A stretch of DNA of 64,000 nt from CAWEQW01 sp963811365 (GTDB lineage: Bacteria > Actinomycetota > Actinomycetes > Propionibacteriales > Nocardioidaceae): the NCBI GenBank assembly GCA_963811365.1, contig CAWEQW010000014.1:124001-188000 (forward strand), read 5' to 3'. The position numbers were made by a program, and so were the translations under genes. Each line of letters begins with the position of its first letter. The first letter of the stretch is position 1. The notes under the pieces were generated by a model. That model did not search any database, was not told the DNA's origin, and worked only from the letters and a program-made list of their open reading frames with translations. Of this stretch, positions 9,047 through 17,588 are shown piece by piece.

Positions 9047-10216
9047 TCAGCCGAGGTGGCCGCGGACGCTGGCGTGGCCCTTGAGCAGGTTGCGCGCGAC
9101 GGTACGGCGCTGGATCTCGTCGGTGCCCTCGTAGATCCGCAGCAGCCGCAGCTCGCGGTACCACCGCTCCACCGGAAGCTCGCGGGTGTAGCCCATCCCG
9201 CCGTGCACCTGCAGCATCCGGTCGACGATCTCGTTGGCCTTCTGCCCGCCGTACAGCTTCGCGATGGACTGCGACTGGCGGGAGTCGAGGCCGGCGTCGA
9301 CCTGCCAGGCCGCGGCGAGCACCAGCCAGCGCAGCGCCTCGATCTCGACCGCCGAGTCGGCGATCATCCACTGGATCGCCTGCCGCTCGGCGATCGGCCG
9401 GCCGAAGGTGTGCCGGTTCCGGGCGTGCTCCATGCCCATCTCGACCAGCCGCTCGCAGGCGCCGAGCGCGCGTGCCGGAAGCATGTACCGGCCCTTGCCG
9501 ATCCAGCGCATCGCCAGCTCGAAGCCCTTGCCCTCCTCGCCGAGGATGTTCTCGTGCGGCACCCGCACGTCGTCGAACACCAGGGCTGCCGGGCCCCACT
9601 CACCCATCGTGTCGATCGGCTCGGACTTCCAGCCCTGGTCGCGGTCGACCAGGAAGCAGGTCACGCCACCGTCGGCGCCCTTCTCCTTGTCCGTCACGGC
9701 GAACACCATCGTGAAGTCGGCCTCGTTGCCACCGGTGATGAAGGTCTTCTCGCCGCTGACCACCCACTCGTCGCCCTCTCGTCGCGCGGTGGTGCGGATC
9801 GCCCGCGCGTCCGAGCCGGCGCCGGGCTCGGTGATCGCGAAGCAGCTGCGGCGCTCGCCGTTGATCGTCGGCACCAGATAGCGCTGCTTCTGCTCCTCGT
9901 TGGCCAGGTACAGGATGTTGTCGGCCTCGCCGGCGAACCGGAACGGCACGAACGACCGGCCGAGCTCCACCTCGACGAGCGCGGTCAGCACCGCACCGAG
10001 GTTCATCCCGCCGTACTCCTCGGGGGTCTGCACCCCGAAGAAGCCCGCCTGCCTGGCGATGTCCTGCAGGCCGCGCAGCTCCTCGGCGGTCAGCCCGCGC
10101 TCGTGCCGCCGCTCACGGGCCAGGACCTCCTGCTCGAGCGGCATGATCTCGCGGCGCACGAACGTGCGCACCCACTCGCGGATCTCACGTTCCTCGTCGG
10201 ACAGGGTCAGGTCCAT
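9047..10216 (-). CDS. acyl-CoA dehydrogenase
   Basis: FAD-dependent enzyme introducing a trans-2,3 double bond into acyl-CoA. Intact 389 residues from MDLTLSDEEREIREWVRTF. The N-terminal helical domain is followed by the FAD/substrate signature CFAITEPGAGSDARAIRTTA (about 140-160) and the middle strand SGEKTFITGGNEADF. The catalytic base Glu is in RIYEGTDEIQRRTVARNLL (about residue 368), the position used by short/medium-chain enzymes. It is closest in character to the 'acyl-CoA dehydrogenase, short-chain/general' group used in fatty-acid or branched-chain degradation; chain length cannot be read from sequence. It is monocistronic as far as can be seen. Confidence 0.92.
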   Translation of the reverse strand: MDLTLSDEEREIREWVRTFVRREIMPLEQEVLARERRHERGLTAEELRGLQDIARQAGFFGVQTPEEYGGMNLGAVLTALVEVELGRSFVPFRFAGEADNILYLANEEQKQRYLVPTINGERRSCFAITEPGAGSDARAIRTTARREGDEWVVSGEKTFITGGNEADFTMVFAVTDKEKGADGGVTCFLVDRDQGWKSEPIDTMGEWGPAALVFDDVRVPHENILGEEGKGFELAMRWIGKGRYMLPARALGACERLVEMGMEHARNRHTFGRPIAERQAIQWMIADSAVEIEALRWLVLAAAWQVDAGLDSRQSQSIAKLYGGQKANEIVDRMLQVHGGMGYTRELPVERWYRELRLLRIYEGTDEIQRRTVARNLLKGHASVRGHLG

Positions 10217-10310
10217 CGCGGCTCCAGTCTCTGCGGCGGTGCTGCCCCGACCCTAGCCCGACCGGTCGGTAACCTCGCCGAGCCCCTGGTCGGGTCCGGT
10301 CCGGCCGCGG

Positions 10311-11678
10311 CTAAGGGCGGGGAAGGGCGGCCGGCAGCGAGAGCCACACCGTGGCGCCCGGCCCCGGCTCGACGCCCGCGGACCCGCCGTGCGCCTCCGC
10401 GACCGCCTGCACGAGCGAGAGGCCGAGGCCGGAGCCGCCCGTGCTCCGGCTCTCCTCCGCACGCGAGAACCGGTCGAACGCCTTGGTCACGTACGCCTCC
10501 GGGAAGCCGGGTCCCTGGTCGGCCACCGACAGCACCAGCCGGTCCCCGACCAGGCGGCCCTCGACCTGCACGGTGCCCGCGCCGTAGCGCAACGCGTTGG
10601 CCACCAGGTTGTCCAGCGCGAGCTCGACCCAGCGAGGGTTGACCTCGACGGTGGTCCGCGGGACGTCGACGGTGACCTCGCGACCGGCGTCGGCGAAGTG
10701 TGCGCTGAACCGGCAGACCACCGCCTCGACGAGCTCGGCGAGCTCCACCTGGTCGCGCAGCAGCACGCCCTCCGAGCGGAGCTCCTCCAGGTCGAGCAGC
10801 GCGTTCGCCAGCTCGACGAGCCGCTCGACCTGGCCGCGCAGCGAGACCAGCGTGGTGCGGGTCTCGTCGCGGTTGCGCGGCCGGTGCAGCGCCCACTCCA
10901 GCTCGGTGCGCATCAGCGACAGGGGACCGCGCAGCTCGTGCGAGGCGTCGGCGAGGAACTGCCGCTCGCGGGTGTTGGCGGCCTCGATGCGGTCCAGCAG
11001 GTCGTTGAACGTGACGCCCAGCCGGGTGAGCTCGTCCTCGCGCCCGGCCCGCACCGGCAGCCGGCCCCCGCTGTCCGCCCCGGCGCGCTCGGCGGCCTCC
11101 CGGTAGCGCTCCACCGGGTCGAGGGCCGCCCGGGCCACCCGGTAGCCGACGAACGCGGCTGCCGCCAACGCCAGGAGGTCCGCGATCGCGAGCTGGAGCA
11201 TCAGCTCGCGCAGCGCCTCGTCGTGCTTGCGCCGGCTGATCGCCGACGCCACCACCACGGTGTCGCCGCGCCCGGTCGTGACCCGTCGGGCGACCACCCG
11301 GAACGGCTGCGGCGACGGAGGCAGGAGGGAGCCGGTGTCGCGATGCTGGACGAGACCGCGCGCGGCGGCCGACAGCGTGGCCGGGCCGATCAGCCGGGAC
11401 TCCTCGGTGTCACCGCCCACCAGCCGGCCCCGCACGCCGAAGACCTGGTAGGTCTCGCCGAGGTTGTCGTGCGGCGCCGGGCGCCCGGCCCGCACCGCGT
11501 GCTGCACGACAGCCTGGTACGCCGCGAGGTCCTGGTCGAGCTGGCGGTTGAGGGCGTACTCCACCCGCCAGTACACGAACGCTGCCGCGCCGAGCAGCAC
11601 GACGGTCATCGCCGCCGTGAAGCCGACCACCAGCCGGGTCACGATCGGACGTTCGGAGACGAGCGACCGGACCGTCAT
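10311..11678 (-). CDS. two-component sensor histidine kinase
   Basis: Membrane kinase of 455 residues. TM1 is at about 14-37 and TM2 at about 164-190, flanking an extracytoplasmic sensor loop. A HAMP linker follows, then HisKA with the phospho-accepting His in FLADASHELRGPLSLM (about residue 250), and an HATPase domain with N-box LALDNLVANALRYG, G1 VADQGPGFPEAY and G2 GGSGLGLSLVQAV. It follows the response regulator gene by 10 bp, so the two form an operon with the regulator first. The stimulus is unknown. The layout resembles PrrB/TcrY-like actinobacterial kinases, but no specific orthology is claimed. Confidence 0.92.
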   Translation of the reverse strand: MTVRSLVSERPIVTRLVVGFTAAMTVVLLGAAAFVYWRVEYALNRQLDQDLAAYQAVVQHAVRAGRPAPHDNLGETYQVFGVRGRLVGGDTEESRLIGPATLSAAARGLVQHRDTGSLLPPSPQPFRVVARRVTTGRGDTVVVASAISRRKHDEALRELMLQLAIADLLALAAAAFVGYRVARAALDPVERYREAAERAGADSGGRLPVRAGREDELTRLGVTFNDLLDRIEAANTRERQFLADASHELRGPLSLMRTELEWALHRPRNRDETRTTLVSLRGQVERLVELANALLDLEELRSEGVLLRDQVELAELVEAVVCRFSAHFADAGREVTVDVPRTTVEVNPRWVELALDNLVANALRYGAGTVQVEGRLVGDRLVLSVADQGPGFPEAYVTKAFDRFSRAEESRSTGGSGLGLSLVQAVAEAHGGSAGVEPGPGATVWLSLPAALPRP

Positions 11679-11688
11679 CGCCGGGGGC

Positions 11689-12381
11689 TCATGACCGACG
11701 CTCCTCCAGCCGGTAGCCGACCCCGCGCATCGTCTTGACCGACACCTGCTGCGACGGCGCGAGCCGGGCCCGCAGCCGCGACATGTGCACCTCGATCGAG
11801 TTGCTGCGGATGTCGACCTCGGACTCCCAGACGTCGTCGAACAGCCTGCCCCGGGTGACCACCCGGCCGGCGTTGTCCATCAGCGACTGGAGCATCGCGA
11901 ACTCCCGGCGCGCCAGCGTGACCTCCTCGCCGGCGACCCAGACCCGGCGCTCGAGCGGGTCGAGCACCACGTCGCCGACGGTGATCCGGTGAGCGCTGTC
12001 CGGGTCGGCGCCGTGCAGCTCGCGGCGGCGTCCGATGGCCCGCACCCGGGCGGCCAGCTCCTCGAGCGCGAACGGCTTCACCAGGTAGTCGTCGGCCCCT
12101 GCCTCCAGCCCGGCCACCCGTTCCGGCACGGCACCGCGCGCGGTGAGCATCAGGATCGGGACGTCGTTGCCCTCCTTGCGCAGCGTGCGGCAGACCTCGG
12201 TGCCGCTCATCCCCGGCATCATCAGGTCCAGCACCACCGCGTCGACGTCCGGTCGGCGGGCCGCGTTGAGCGCGGTGACCCCGTCGTAGCAGCCCGTCGT
12301 CGTGGCGCCGTACTCCTCGAGATAGCCGGTGACGAGCTCCACCAGCCGCTTCTCGTCGTCGACGACCACCACGTGCACCAC
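11689..12381 (-). CDS. OmpR/PhoB-family response regulator
   Basis: 230 residues starting MVHVVVVDDEKRLVELV. The receiver domain has the acidic pair VDDE, the phospho-acceptor Asp in AVVLDLMMPGMSG (about residue 53), Thr in MLTARGA and Lys in LVKPFALEEL. The C-terminal winged helix (LARREFAMLQSLMDNAGRV to VKTMRGVGYRLEE) is of OmpR type. It is co-transcribed with the histidine kinase downstream. Intact. Confidence 0.93.
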   Translation of the reverse strand: MVHVVVVDDEKRLVELVTGYLEEYGATTTGCYDGVTALNAARRPDVDAVVLDLMMPGMSGTEVCRTLRKEGNDVPILMLTARGAVPERVAGLEAGADDYLVKPFALEELAARVRAIGRRRELHGADPDSAHRITVGDVVLDPLERRVWVAGEEVTLARREFAMLQSLMDNAGRVVTRGRLFDDVWESEVDIRSNSIEVHMSRLRARLAPSQQVSVKTMRGVGYRLEERRS

Positions 12382-12441
12382 CCCAGCCTAGGCGCCGGAC
12401 ACCCGCGGCGCCTGCGGAGTGCCCTGGCTAGGCTCGACGCC

Positions 12442-12885
12442 GTGACCGGGTACGACGTGCGCAGCGCCGCGTTCGGGGAGCTCGACGCCCGCACCGGGTA
12501 CCTGCTCTGGCAGCTGCGCTGCGCGGTGTTCGTCGTCGAGCAGCAGTGCCCCTACCTCGACCTCGACGGACGCGACCTCGAGCCCGGCACCCGGCACGTC
12601 TGGGTCGAGCGCGCCGCGACCCCGGTCGGGTACCTGCGGGTCCTCGACGACGGCAGCCACGCCCGGATCGGGCGGGTGGTGGTGGCCGCAGGGCACCGCG
12701 GCGCGGGGCTCGCCGGGGCCCTGATGCGCGCCGCGCTCGACCTCGTGCACGGCGTGCCGTCACGACTGGACGCGCAGGCCTACCTGGTCGACTGGTACGC
12801 CGGGCTCGGGTACCGGCCGACCGGTCCGGAGTTCCTCGACGACGGCATTCCCCATGTCCCCATGGAGCGCCCGGCCGGTGCCTGA
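12442..12885 (+). CDS. GNAT acetyltransferase, ElaA-like
   Basis: GTG 12442 gives a 147-residue protein beginning VTGYDVRSAAFGELDARTGY. The acetyl-CoA-binding motif is VVVAAGHRGAGLAGALM (Q/RxxGxG/A), and the central LLWQLRCAVFVVEQQCPY is typical of the ElaA subfamily, small soluble GNATs of unknown acceptor. It is convergent with nothing and starts 60 bp from the response regulator start on the opposite strand, so the two share a promoter region. An ATG further upstream would overlap that regulator and is not supported. Confidence 0.8.
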   Translation: MTGYDVRSAAFGELDARTGYLLWQLRCAVFVVEQQCPYLDLDGRDLEPGTRHVWVERAATPVGYLRVLDDGSHARIGRVVVAAGHRGAGLAGALMRAALDLVHGVPSRLDAQAYLVDWYAGLGYRPTGPEFLDDGIPHVPMERPAGA

Positions 12886-13008
12886 CCGGCTCGGACCAAG
12901 AGCGGAGGGCCGGAGCCCACAGTTCCGGGACTTCCAGCCGAGATGTCCGTTTTGTGGGACCATGCCAACCAGGACACCAGTCTCGGTACCCGACGGCGAG
13001 GGCCCGTG

Positions 13009-13278
13009 ATGAGCAACCAGGTGGTCAGCCAGACCGAGCGCACCCAGGAGCGCAGCCTCGTCGTGCTGCTGGTCGGGCTGTTCATGATCCTGGTCCTGGT
13101 GCCGACCAGCATTCTGAGCGCCGGCCTGGGCTTCGCGGCAGCGCTGGTCGTGGGAACCGCGGAGATCGTCGGCGCCTGGAGGCTCGAGCCCGAGCCCGGC
13201 GCCGGGGTGCTGCGGCTGCTGCTCGGCGGCTTCGGCACCGTCACGCTGCTGCTCGGCGTGGCGACCTGGCTGCTCTGA
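13009..13278 (+). CDS. small membrane protein of unknown function
   Basis: 89 residues from ATG 13009 (MSNQVVSQTERTQERSL), with GGCGAGG eight bases upstream. It is almost entirely hydrophobic after residue 18: VVLLVGLFMILVLVPTSIL, a second segment around SAGLGFAAALVVGTAEIVGA, and a C-terminal VLRLLLGGFGTVTLLLGVATWLL. Three membrane segments are likely, with the short N-terminus polar. An upstream in-frame ATG at 12943 would add 22 residues but has a poorer leader. I do not recognise a family. Confidence 0.6.
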   Translation: MSNQVVSQTERTQERSLVVLLVGLFMILVLVPTSILSAGLGFAAALVVGTAEIVGAWRLEPEPGAGVLRLLLGGFGTVTLLLGVATWLL

Positions 13279-13367
13279 CTCCGGGCGGACCCGCCGTGGC
13301 TGGGGCCTCGGGGGAGCAGCTCCTCGATCGTGTCGAGCATGGAGTCCGCGGCACCCGAGACGCCCGG

Positions 13368-13544
13368 TCAGGCGAAGCGCACCTCGGCGCAGCGCTCACA
13401 GGTCAGCTCGCGGACGGGACCGGAGTCCTCGTACTCGACCGAGACCAGACGCCAGACGTGATCGTGAGGCGCGGCCGCGCCGTCACGGGGGCGGTGCGGG
13501 GGGACGACGTCGTCCACGAGGGAAGCCCGATCCTCCACGGTCAT
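13368..13544 (-). CDS. small putative zinc-ribbon-like protein
   Basis: 58 residues, MTVEDRASLVDDVVPPHRP to CERCAEVRFA. The second half has HDHVWRLVSVEY followed by LTCERCAEVRF, so two His and a CxxC could bind a metal ion. ATG 13544 overlaps the stop of the upstream small gene (ATGA), which argues that both are real and translationally coupled. No family is recognised. Confidence 0.5.
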   Translation of the reverse strand: MTVEDRASLVDDVVPPHRPRDGAAAPHDHVWRLVSVEYEDSGPVRELTCERCAEVRFA

Positions 13545-13732
13545 CCTTTCTTCGGCGTCAGCCGGCCGGAGACGGTGTCCGCCACGCCCTCGACGGCGCC
13601 GGGCGCGGAGCCCGCCGCGACGGCTTCGCTGCCCTCCTCGGCCGGACCTGTGACACCAGCAGTCTGCGTCGCGAACAGGTCCAAGCGCTGCACCGCCCGC
13701 GCGAAACGCCTGAACGTGTCGACACTGCCCAC
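13541..13732 (-). CDS. small hypothetical protein, coupled to the downstream small gene
   Basis: 63 residues starting MGSVDTFRRFARAVQRLDLF and ending GRLTPKKG. The N-terminal 20 residues could form an amphipathic helix; the rest is Ala/Gly/Glu-rich and probably flexible. The stop overlaps the ATG of the next gene by four bases. The start has GAAGGGTGGGC just upstream. Support is the overlap and codon usage only; no homologue is recognised. Confidence 0.45.
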   Translation of the reverse strand: MGSVDTFRRFARAVQRLDLFATQTAGVTGPAEEGSEAVAAGSAPGAVEGVADTVSGRLTPKKG

Positions 13733-13780
13733 CCTTCCCTGGTCGAGGATGGTCTCGGCCCGGTTCCGCTGCCGGCAGGT

Positions 13781-14524
13781 CTAGCGGCTCGCCGCGCGGG
13801 GCTCGACGATCCGCACGGCGTCGCCGCGGGCCACCGGGCCCGGGACGACCACGTCGGCGACGACCCCGAGCTCGCCGTCGTGCGCCTCCCACAGGGTGCG
13901 GAGCAGGCGCTCGCCGGCCAGGTCCACCTGGGGCAGGTCGAGCATCACGCAGCGTGGCATCGGCCCCCGGACGGCGAGGACCGCCGCGCCGACGGCGACC
14001 TGTCGGCCGACCCAGCCGTCCTCGACGTACCCGTCGGCGTCGGTCTCGAGAACCAGGTTGGCCCGCAGTCGGCGTACGTCGACGGGGTTGCCGTGCGCTG
14101 CGGCCAGAGCCCGCACGCTCGAGGTGGTCACGAGGTGCAGCGGCCCCTCGTCGAAGTGCGAGACGGCCTCCTCGCGCGCCAGCCGCACGGAGCGTCCGAC
14201 GTGCCGAGAGAGCGCGTCGTGCACCGCCGGGTCGTCGGCCCGGACCGCGCGGCCGTCCGGGAAGCCGATCACCGGCACCTCGCCGTCGTAGGTCGCGGTG
14301 AGGTCGAGCAACCCCGCCATCCGACGGAACCGCCTGCTCGACTTGCCGCTGCCGAGCTTGCCGTCGGGGTCGACCACCGACCAGGCCCGGTCACCGCGGA
14401 GGCCGCGCGCGTCGACGTCCGCCCCGTCGACCTCCTCGCCGACCAGGGACTTCACGGGGTAGCGCAGGAGCGTCCCGACCCGGCCCACGGCCTCGCGGTC
14501 GCAGGCGTAGCGGTCGGGGAGCAC
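13781..14524 (-). CDS. MOSC domain protein (YcbX-like)
   Basis: About 247 residues from GTG 14524. The N-terminal beta-barrel motif VGTLLRYPVKSLVGEEVDGA and the MOSC core, with the conserved Cys in VRGPMPRCVMLDLPQ, are clear. MOSC proteins transfer sulfur or handle molybdenum cofactor; the YcbX/mARC type reduces N-hydroxylated compounds with a Moco-bound Cys. The start overlaps the end of the polysaccharide deacetylase gene by about 73 bp in another frame, a long overlap that leaves either the start here or the stop there uncertain. Confidence 0.82.
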   Translation of the reverse strand: MLPDRYACDREAVGRVGTLLRYPVKSLVGEEVDGADVDARGLRGDRAWSVVDPDGKLGSGKSSRRFRRMAGLLDLTATYDGEVPVIGFPDGRAVRADDPAVHDALSRHVGRSVRLAREEAVSHFDEGPLHLVTTSSVRALAAAHGNPVDVRRLRANLVLETDADGYVEDGWVGRQVAVGAAVLAVRGPMPRCVMLDLPQVDLAGERLLRTLWEAHDGELGVVADVVVPGPVARGDAVRIVEPRAASR

Positions 14525-15138
14525 GCCGCCATCGTGGCAGACGAGCCGACGTGCGCGCCCAGCGTCCCGACCTGAAGGCCGTCGGCGGCCCACCTGTCCA
14601 GCAGCCGGTCCGAGGCCTCGAGGGTCCGCCGCCACGACCCCGGCGCCGAAGTCCGGTCGGTGTCGTGCAGAAGCACGGTCCCTCCGGGCCGCAGGGCACG
14701 CTTCACGGTCCGGGTGATGCCGACCGGCGTCGCGCGGGGCCGCCAGTCCCGACCCCAGGCCGACCAGAGCACGCTCTGCAGACCGGCGCGCCGGGCGGCC
14801 AGGACGCCTTCGGTGGTGAGCACGCCGTACGGCGGGCGGTACCAGCGGACCGGCGCGCCGCTCACCGCGCCGACGAGGTCGCACGTCCGCCGCAGCTCGT
14901 CGGTCAGGCCGCCGGGGCGTCTGCGGGCCAGGCACCGGTGGTCCCACCCGTGCACCGCGAGCTCGTGGCCCGCGGCGGCCATCTCGGCGACCAGGGAGGC
15001 GTTGGGCGCGACGTGCTCGCCGAGCAGGAAGAACGTTGCCCGCACCCGGTGCCGCTCGAGCAGGTCGAGGAAGTGCGGCGTCGACGACGGATCCGGGCCG
15101 TCGTCGTAGGTCAGCGCCACATGGCCGGACGTCGTCAC
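14452..15138 (-). CDS. polysaccharide deacetylase (NodB-type, CE4)
   Basis: 228 residues from GTG 15138 (VTTSGHVALTYDDGPDPSS). CE4 motifs in order: motif 1 TYDDGP with catalytic base and metal Asp, motif 2 HELAVHGWDHRCL (metal His), motif 3 RWYRPPYGVL, motif 4 GRDWRP, motif 5 TVLLHDT. It should remove N- or O-acetyl groups from a glycan. No signal peptide is visible, unlike secreted chitin or peptidoglycan deacetylases. The start overlaps the stop of a truncated MGDG-synthase-like gene (GTGA), so the pair is translationally coupled and may act on a glycolipid. The last 35 residues look non-conserved. Confidence 0.85.
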   Translation of the reverse strand: MTTSGHVALTYDDGPDPSSTPHFLDLLERHRVRATFFLLGEHVAPNASLVAEMAAAGHELAVHGWDHRCLARRRPGGLTDELRRTCDLVGAVSGAPVRWYRPPYGVLTTEGVLAARRAGLQSVLWSAWGRDWRPRATPVGITRTVKRALRPGGTVLLHDTDRTSAPGSWRRTLEASDRLLDRWAADGLQVGTLGAHVGSSATMAACSPTATPATARPWAGSGRSCATP

Positions 15139-15443
15139 GCCGGCCAGCCACGACAGGAGCCGCGCACGACCCGGTCGCTGCCCGCGACGGTGTCGAGGAG
15201 CCAGCCCCAGGACCCGGGTGCGGAACGGATCTGGCGCAGGCACGTCGCCGTCGCCCGTAGCAGCCGGCCGGGGCCGCGGGGCAACAGGCCGGCGATGTCC
15301 CGGACCCGGACGTCGTGGCCCCGCTCTCGGAACCGCCGGGCGATCTCCCGGGCGGCCGCGTCGTGCCCGGCGCCGAAGCTTCCGGACACCAGCGCGGCCG
15401 ACGGTCGTCGGACACCACCAGCTGCCGACCGGATCTGGGTCAC
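15135..15443 (-). CDS. truncated MGDG-synthase-like glycosyltransferase N-domain
   Basis: About 102 residues from GTG 15443 (GGAG four bases upstream). PSAALVSGSFGAGHDAAARE followed by IARRFRERGHDVRVRDIAG matches the N-terminal Rossmann half of MGDG synthases and diacylglycerol glucosyltransferases, where the GAGH loop contacts the acceptor lipid. The remainder of that domain and the whole nucleotide-sugar-binding C-terminal domain are absent; the frame closes after DTVAGSDRVV and the deacetylase begins. It could be a remnant fused into the deacetylase operon or a small lipid-binding partner. Catalysis as a glycosyltransferase is not expected. Confidence 0.6.
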   Translation of the reverse strand: MTQIRSAAGGVRRPSAALVSGSFGAGHDAAAREIARRFRERGHDVRVRDIAGLLPRGPGRLLRATATCLRQIRSAPGSWGWLLDTVAGSDRVVRGSCRGWPA

Positions 15444-15699
15444 CGGGCTCCATTCACCGTCCGGACCGTCTCCGGAGTCACTGGACTCAACCAGACGAGA
15501 ATGACGGCAACATGACGCTGCGGGGCCCCGGGCGCTCACGACCACGGAAACCCGTCCGGGCACGAGCCCGGGGAAGATCTGCAGGGAGTGCTGGATCGGC
15601 GGGAACCTATCCGCTGCGGGTGAGGCGCCGCGCGGCGCGGGAACGCACCCTGGCCCTGAGGTGGGGCAGCGTGCCCTGCCATCAGGAGGTTCGAGAGAG

Positions 15700-16263
15700 A
15701 TGTCCTCGACTCAGTTCCAGATGCGTCGCACCGGGTGGGACGTCGTGCTGGGTGGTCTGCTGGTGATCGGTGGCCTGGTGATCCTCGGCGACGCCGCCCT
15801 GGCCACCACGGTCTCGATCATGTTCGTCGGGTGGGTCCTGCTCATCGTGGGCCTGCTCGGGCTGGTCGCCTCCCTGTTCCGCATCGGCAAGGGCGGCTTC
15901 TGGTCCGCGGCCCTCAGCGGCGGCGTCCTGACCGTGCTCGGGTTGTTCTTCCTGCGCAACACGCACGCCGCGGCCGTCACGCTCACGCTGCTCGCCGGGA
16001 CGATCTTCCTGGTCAGCGGCGTGGTCCGACTGGTCGCGTCCGCCGCGGACCCGGACTACCGCGTCCCGCTCGTGGTCAGCGGTGCGATCTCGACGATCCT
16101 GGGCCTGATCGTGCTGTTCAACCTGTTCACCGCGTCGTACGTGCTGCTGGGCATCCTGCTCGGCATCCAGGTGCTCGTCGACGGGGTGATGATGATGCTG
16201 GTCGGGCGCTGGCACGTCGCCGCGACGTCGAACAGCCCGGTGGGAGGCGTGCCGGCGCACTGA
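15700..16263 (+). CDS. HdeD-family membrane protein
   Basis: 187 residues from ATG 15700, with AGGAGG eleven bases upstream. Six hydrophobic segments are arranged in three pairs: WDVVLGGLLVIGGLVILG, SIMFVGWVLLIVGLLGLVA, SAALSGGVLTVLGLFFL, VTLTLLAGTIFLVSGVV, VPLVVSGAISTILGLIVLF and YVLLGILLGIQVLVDGVMMM. HdeD was named for acid resistance in E. coli; the biochemical role is unknown. Preceded by about 250 bp of non-coding sequence shared with the divergent MGDG-like gene. Convergent with corA. Confidence 0.85.
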   Translation: MSSTQFQMRRTGWDVVLGGLLVIGGLVILGDAALATTVSIMFVGWVLLIVGLLGLVASLFRIGKGGFWSAALSGGVLTVLGLFFLRNTHAAAVTLTLLAGTIFLVSGVVRLVASAADPDYRVPLVVSGAISTILGLIVLFNLFTASYVLLGILLGIQVLVDGVMMMLVGRWHVAATSNSPVGGVPAH

Positions 16264-16276
16264 GCGGCCGGGGGCG

Positions 16277-16367
16277 GTAGGTTCACCATGGTATGCAGGT
16301 GAACCTACCCTTCCCACGATGAGCACCTCGTGGGGAGCACCGGTTGCTCGACATACCGTGGTGGACC
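16277..16367. repeat. dispersed palindromic intergenic repeat, copy B
   Basis: Best-preserved copy. Hairpin 1 at 16277-16308 has perfect 11-bp arms GTAGGTTCACC and GGTGAACCTAC around loop ATGGTATGCA. Hairpin 2 at 16313-16334 has arms CCCACGA and TCGTGGG around TGAGCACC. Then comes CACCGGTTGCTCGACATACCGTGGTGGACC, whose end inversely matches the beginning of the element. It lies exactly between the convergent stops of hdeD and corA, the same context as copy A. Confidence 0.8.
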
Positions 16368-16385
16368 TCCCGCCTCCCGAGCCCG

Positions 16386-17519
16386 CTACATCCAGCCGCG
16401 GCGCTTGAACGCCAGGTACAGCCCGAAGCTGACTCCGAACATCAGCAGGAGCGCGAACGGGTAGCCGTACCACCAGTGCAGCTCGGGCATGTGGTCGAAG
16501 TTCATGCCGTAGATGCCGCCGACGACCGTGGGCGCGAACAGGATGGCCGCCCAGGCGGAGATCCGCTTGACCTCCTCGTTCTGGGCGTGCCCGGCGACCG
16601 AGAGCCGGCGCATCTCCTCGTTCTGCTCCTGGGCGACCAGGGTGGCGTTCACGGTGAGCATGTCGCGCAGCAGGTGCCGGAAGGACTCCAGGTGCTCGAC
16701 GACGCCGGTGAGGTGGTCCTCGACGTCGCGGACGTAGCGGCGCAGCTCCTCGTCGATCCCGTACTTCTCGAACCCCGCGGCGAGGGCGTCGAAGATCTGC
16801 CTCAACGGGTCGGCGGCCCGCTGGAACTCGATCACCTCGCGGGTCAGCTGGTAGATCCGGCGCGACACCTGCGGGTCGCCGACGAAGACCTCGGTCTCGA
16901 TCTCGTCGATGTCGTTGGAGAGCCCGGCGACGACCGGCGCGTAGTCGTCGACGATCCGGTCCATCACGGCGTACAGCACCGACTCGGGGCCGAGCCGGAG
17001 CAGGTCCGGGCGGCTCTCGAGGCGCTGGCGCACGCCCGCGAGGTCGGGCGCCTCGCTGTGCCGGACGGTGATCACGAAGTCCTCGCCGACGAACAGGTGC
17101 AGCTCGCCGAACTCCACCTCCTCGAGGTCGTCGAGGTACCGAGCGGCGCGGAGGACGACGAACAGCGTGTCCCCGTACCGCTCCAGCTTCGGCCGCTGGT
17201 GGGCGAGGATCGCGTCCTCGACCGCGAGCTCGTGCAGGTCGAACTCCCGGGCCAGCGAGACGATCTCGGACTGGTCGGGACGGTAGAGGCCGATCCACGC
17301 GATCGCGTCCTCACGCGCGTGCAGCTCGTTGTACGTCGCCACGAGCCCCGTCGGGGAGGACACCCGGTCGCCGTCCACGTACAGCGCGGAGTCGACGAGG
17401 CTGTTGCGGGCCGGACGGGACGGGATCGCGCCGTCGGCGAGCAGGGTCGGCGCCACCGACGTACGACGGCGCCGGGCCAGCTTGCGGAACGGGCGGGGCG
17501 GCTGCTCGGCCATGCGCAC
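16386..17519 (-). CDS. corA: CorA family magnesium/cobalt transport protein
   Basis: 377 residues, MRMAEQPPRPFRKLARRRR onward. The large acidic cytoplasmic N-domain is followed by two C-terminal membrane helices. The selectivity signature YGMN is in VVGGIYGMNFDHMPELHWWYG, and the basic C-terminus (LAFKRRGWM) faces the cytoplasm. CorA forms a pentameric Mg2+ channel. Intact. No Mg-responsive leader was recognised, and the upstream gap to the glpK remnant is about 70 bp. Confidence 0.92.
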   Translation of the reverse strand: MRMAEQPPRPFRKLARRRRTSVAPTLLADGAIPSRPARNSLVDSALYVDGDRVSSPTGLVATYNELHAREDAIAWIGLYRPDQSEIVSLAREFDLHELAVEDAILAHQRPKLERYGDTLFVVLRAARYLDDLEEVEFGELHLFVGEDFVITVRHSEAPDLAGVRQRLESRPDLLRLGPESVLYAVMDRIVDDYAPVVAGLSNDIDEIETEVFVGDPQVSRRIYQLTREVIEFQRAADPLRQIFDALAAGFEKYGIDEELRRYVRDVEDHLTGVVEHLESFRHLLRDMLTVNATLVAQEQNEEMRRLSVAGHAQNEEVKRISAWAAILFAPTVVGGIYGMNFDHMPELHWWYGYPFALLLMFGVSFGLYLAFKRRGWM

Positions 17520-17588
17520 GAGGCTAGCGACGCCTACGGCCGCTCGTCCGGCGAAGCACCCCGGAGCCGTCCCGGCCGGGGGGCGGCC

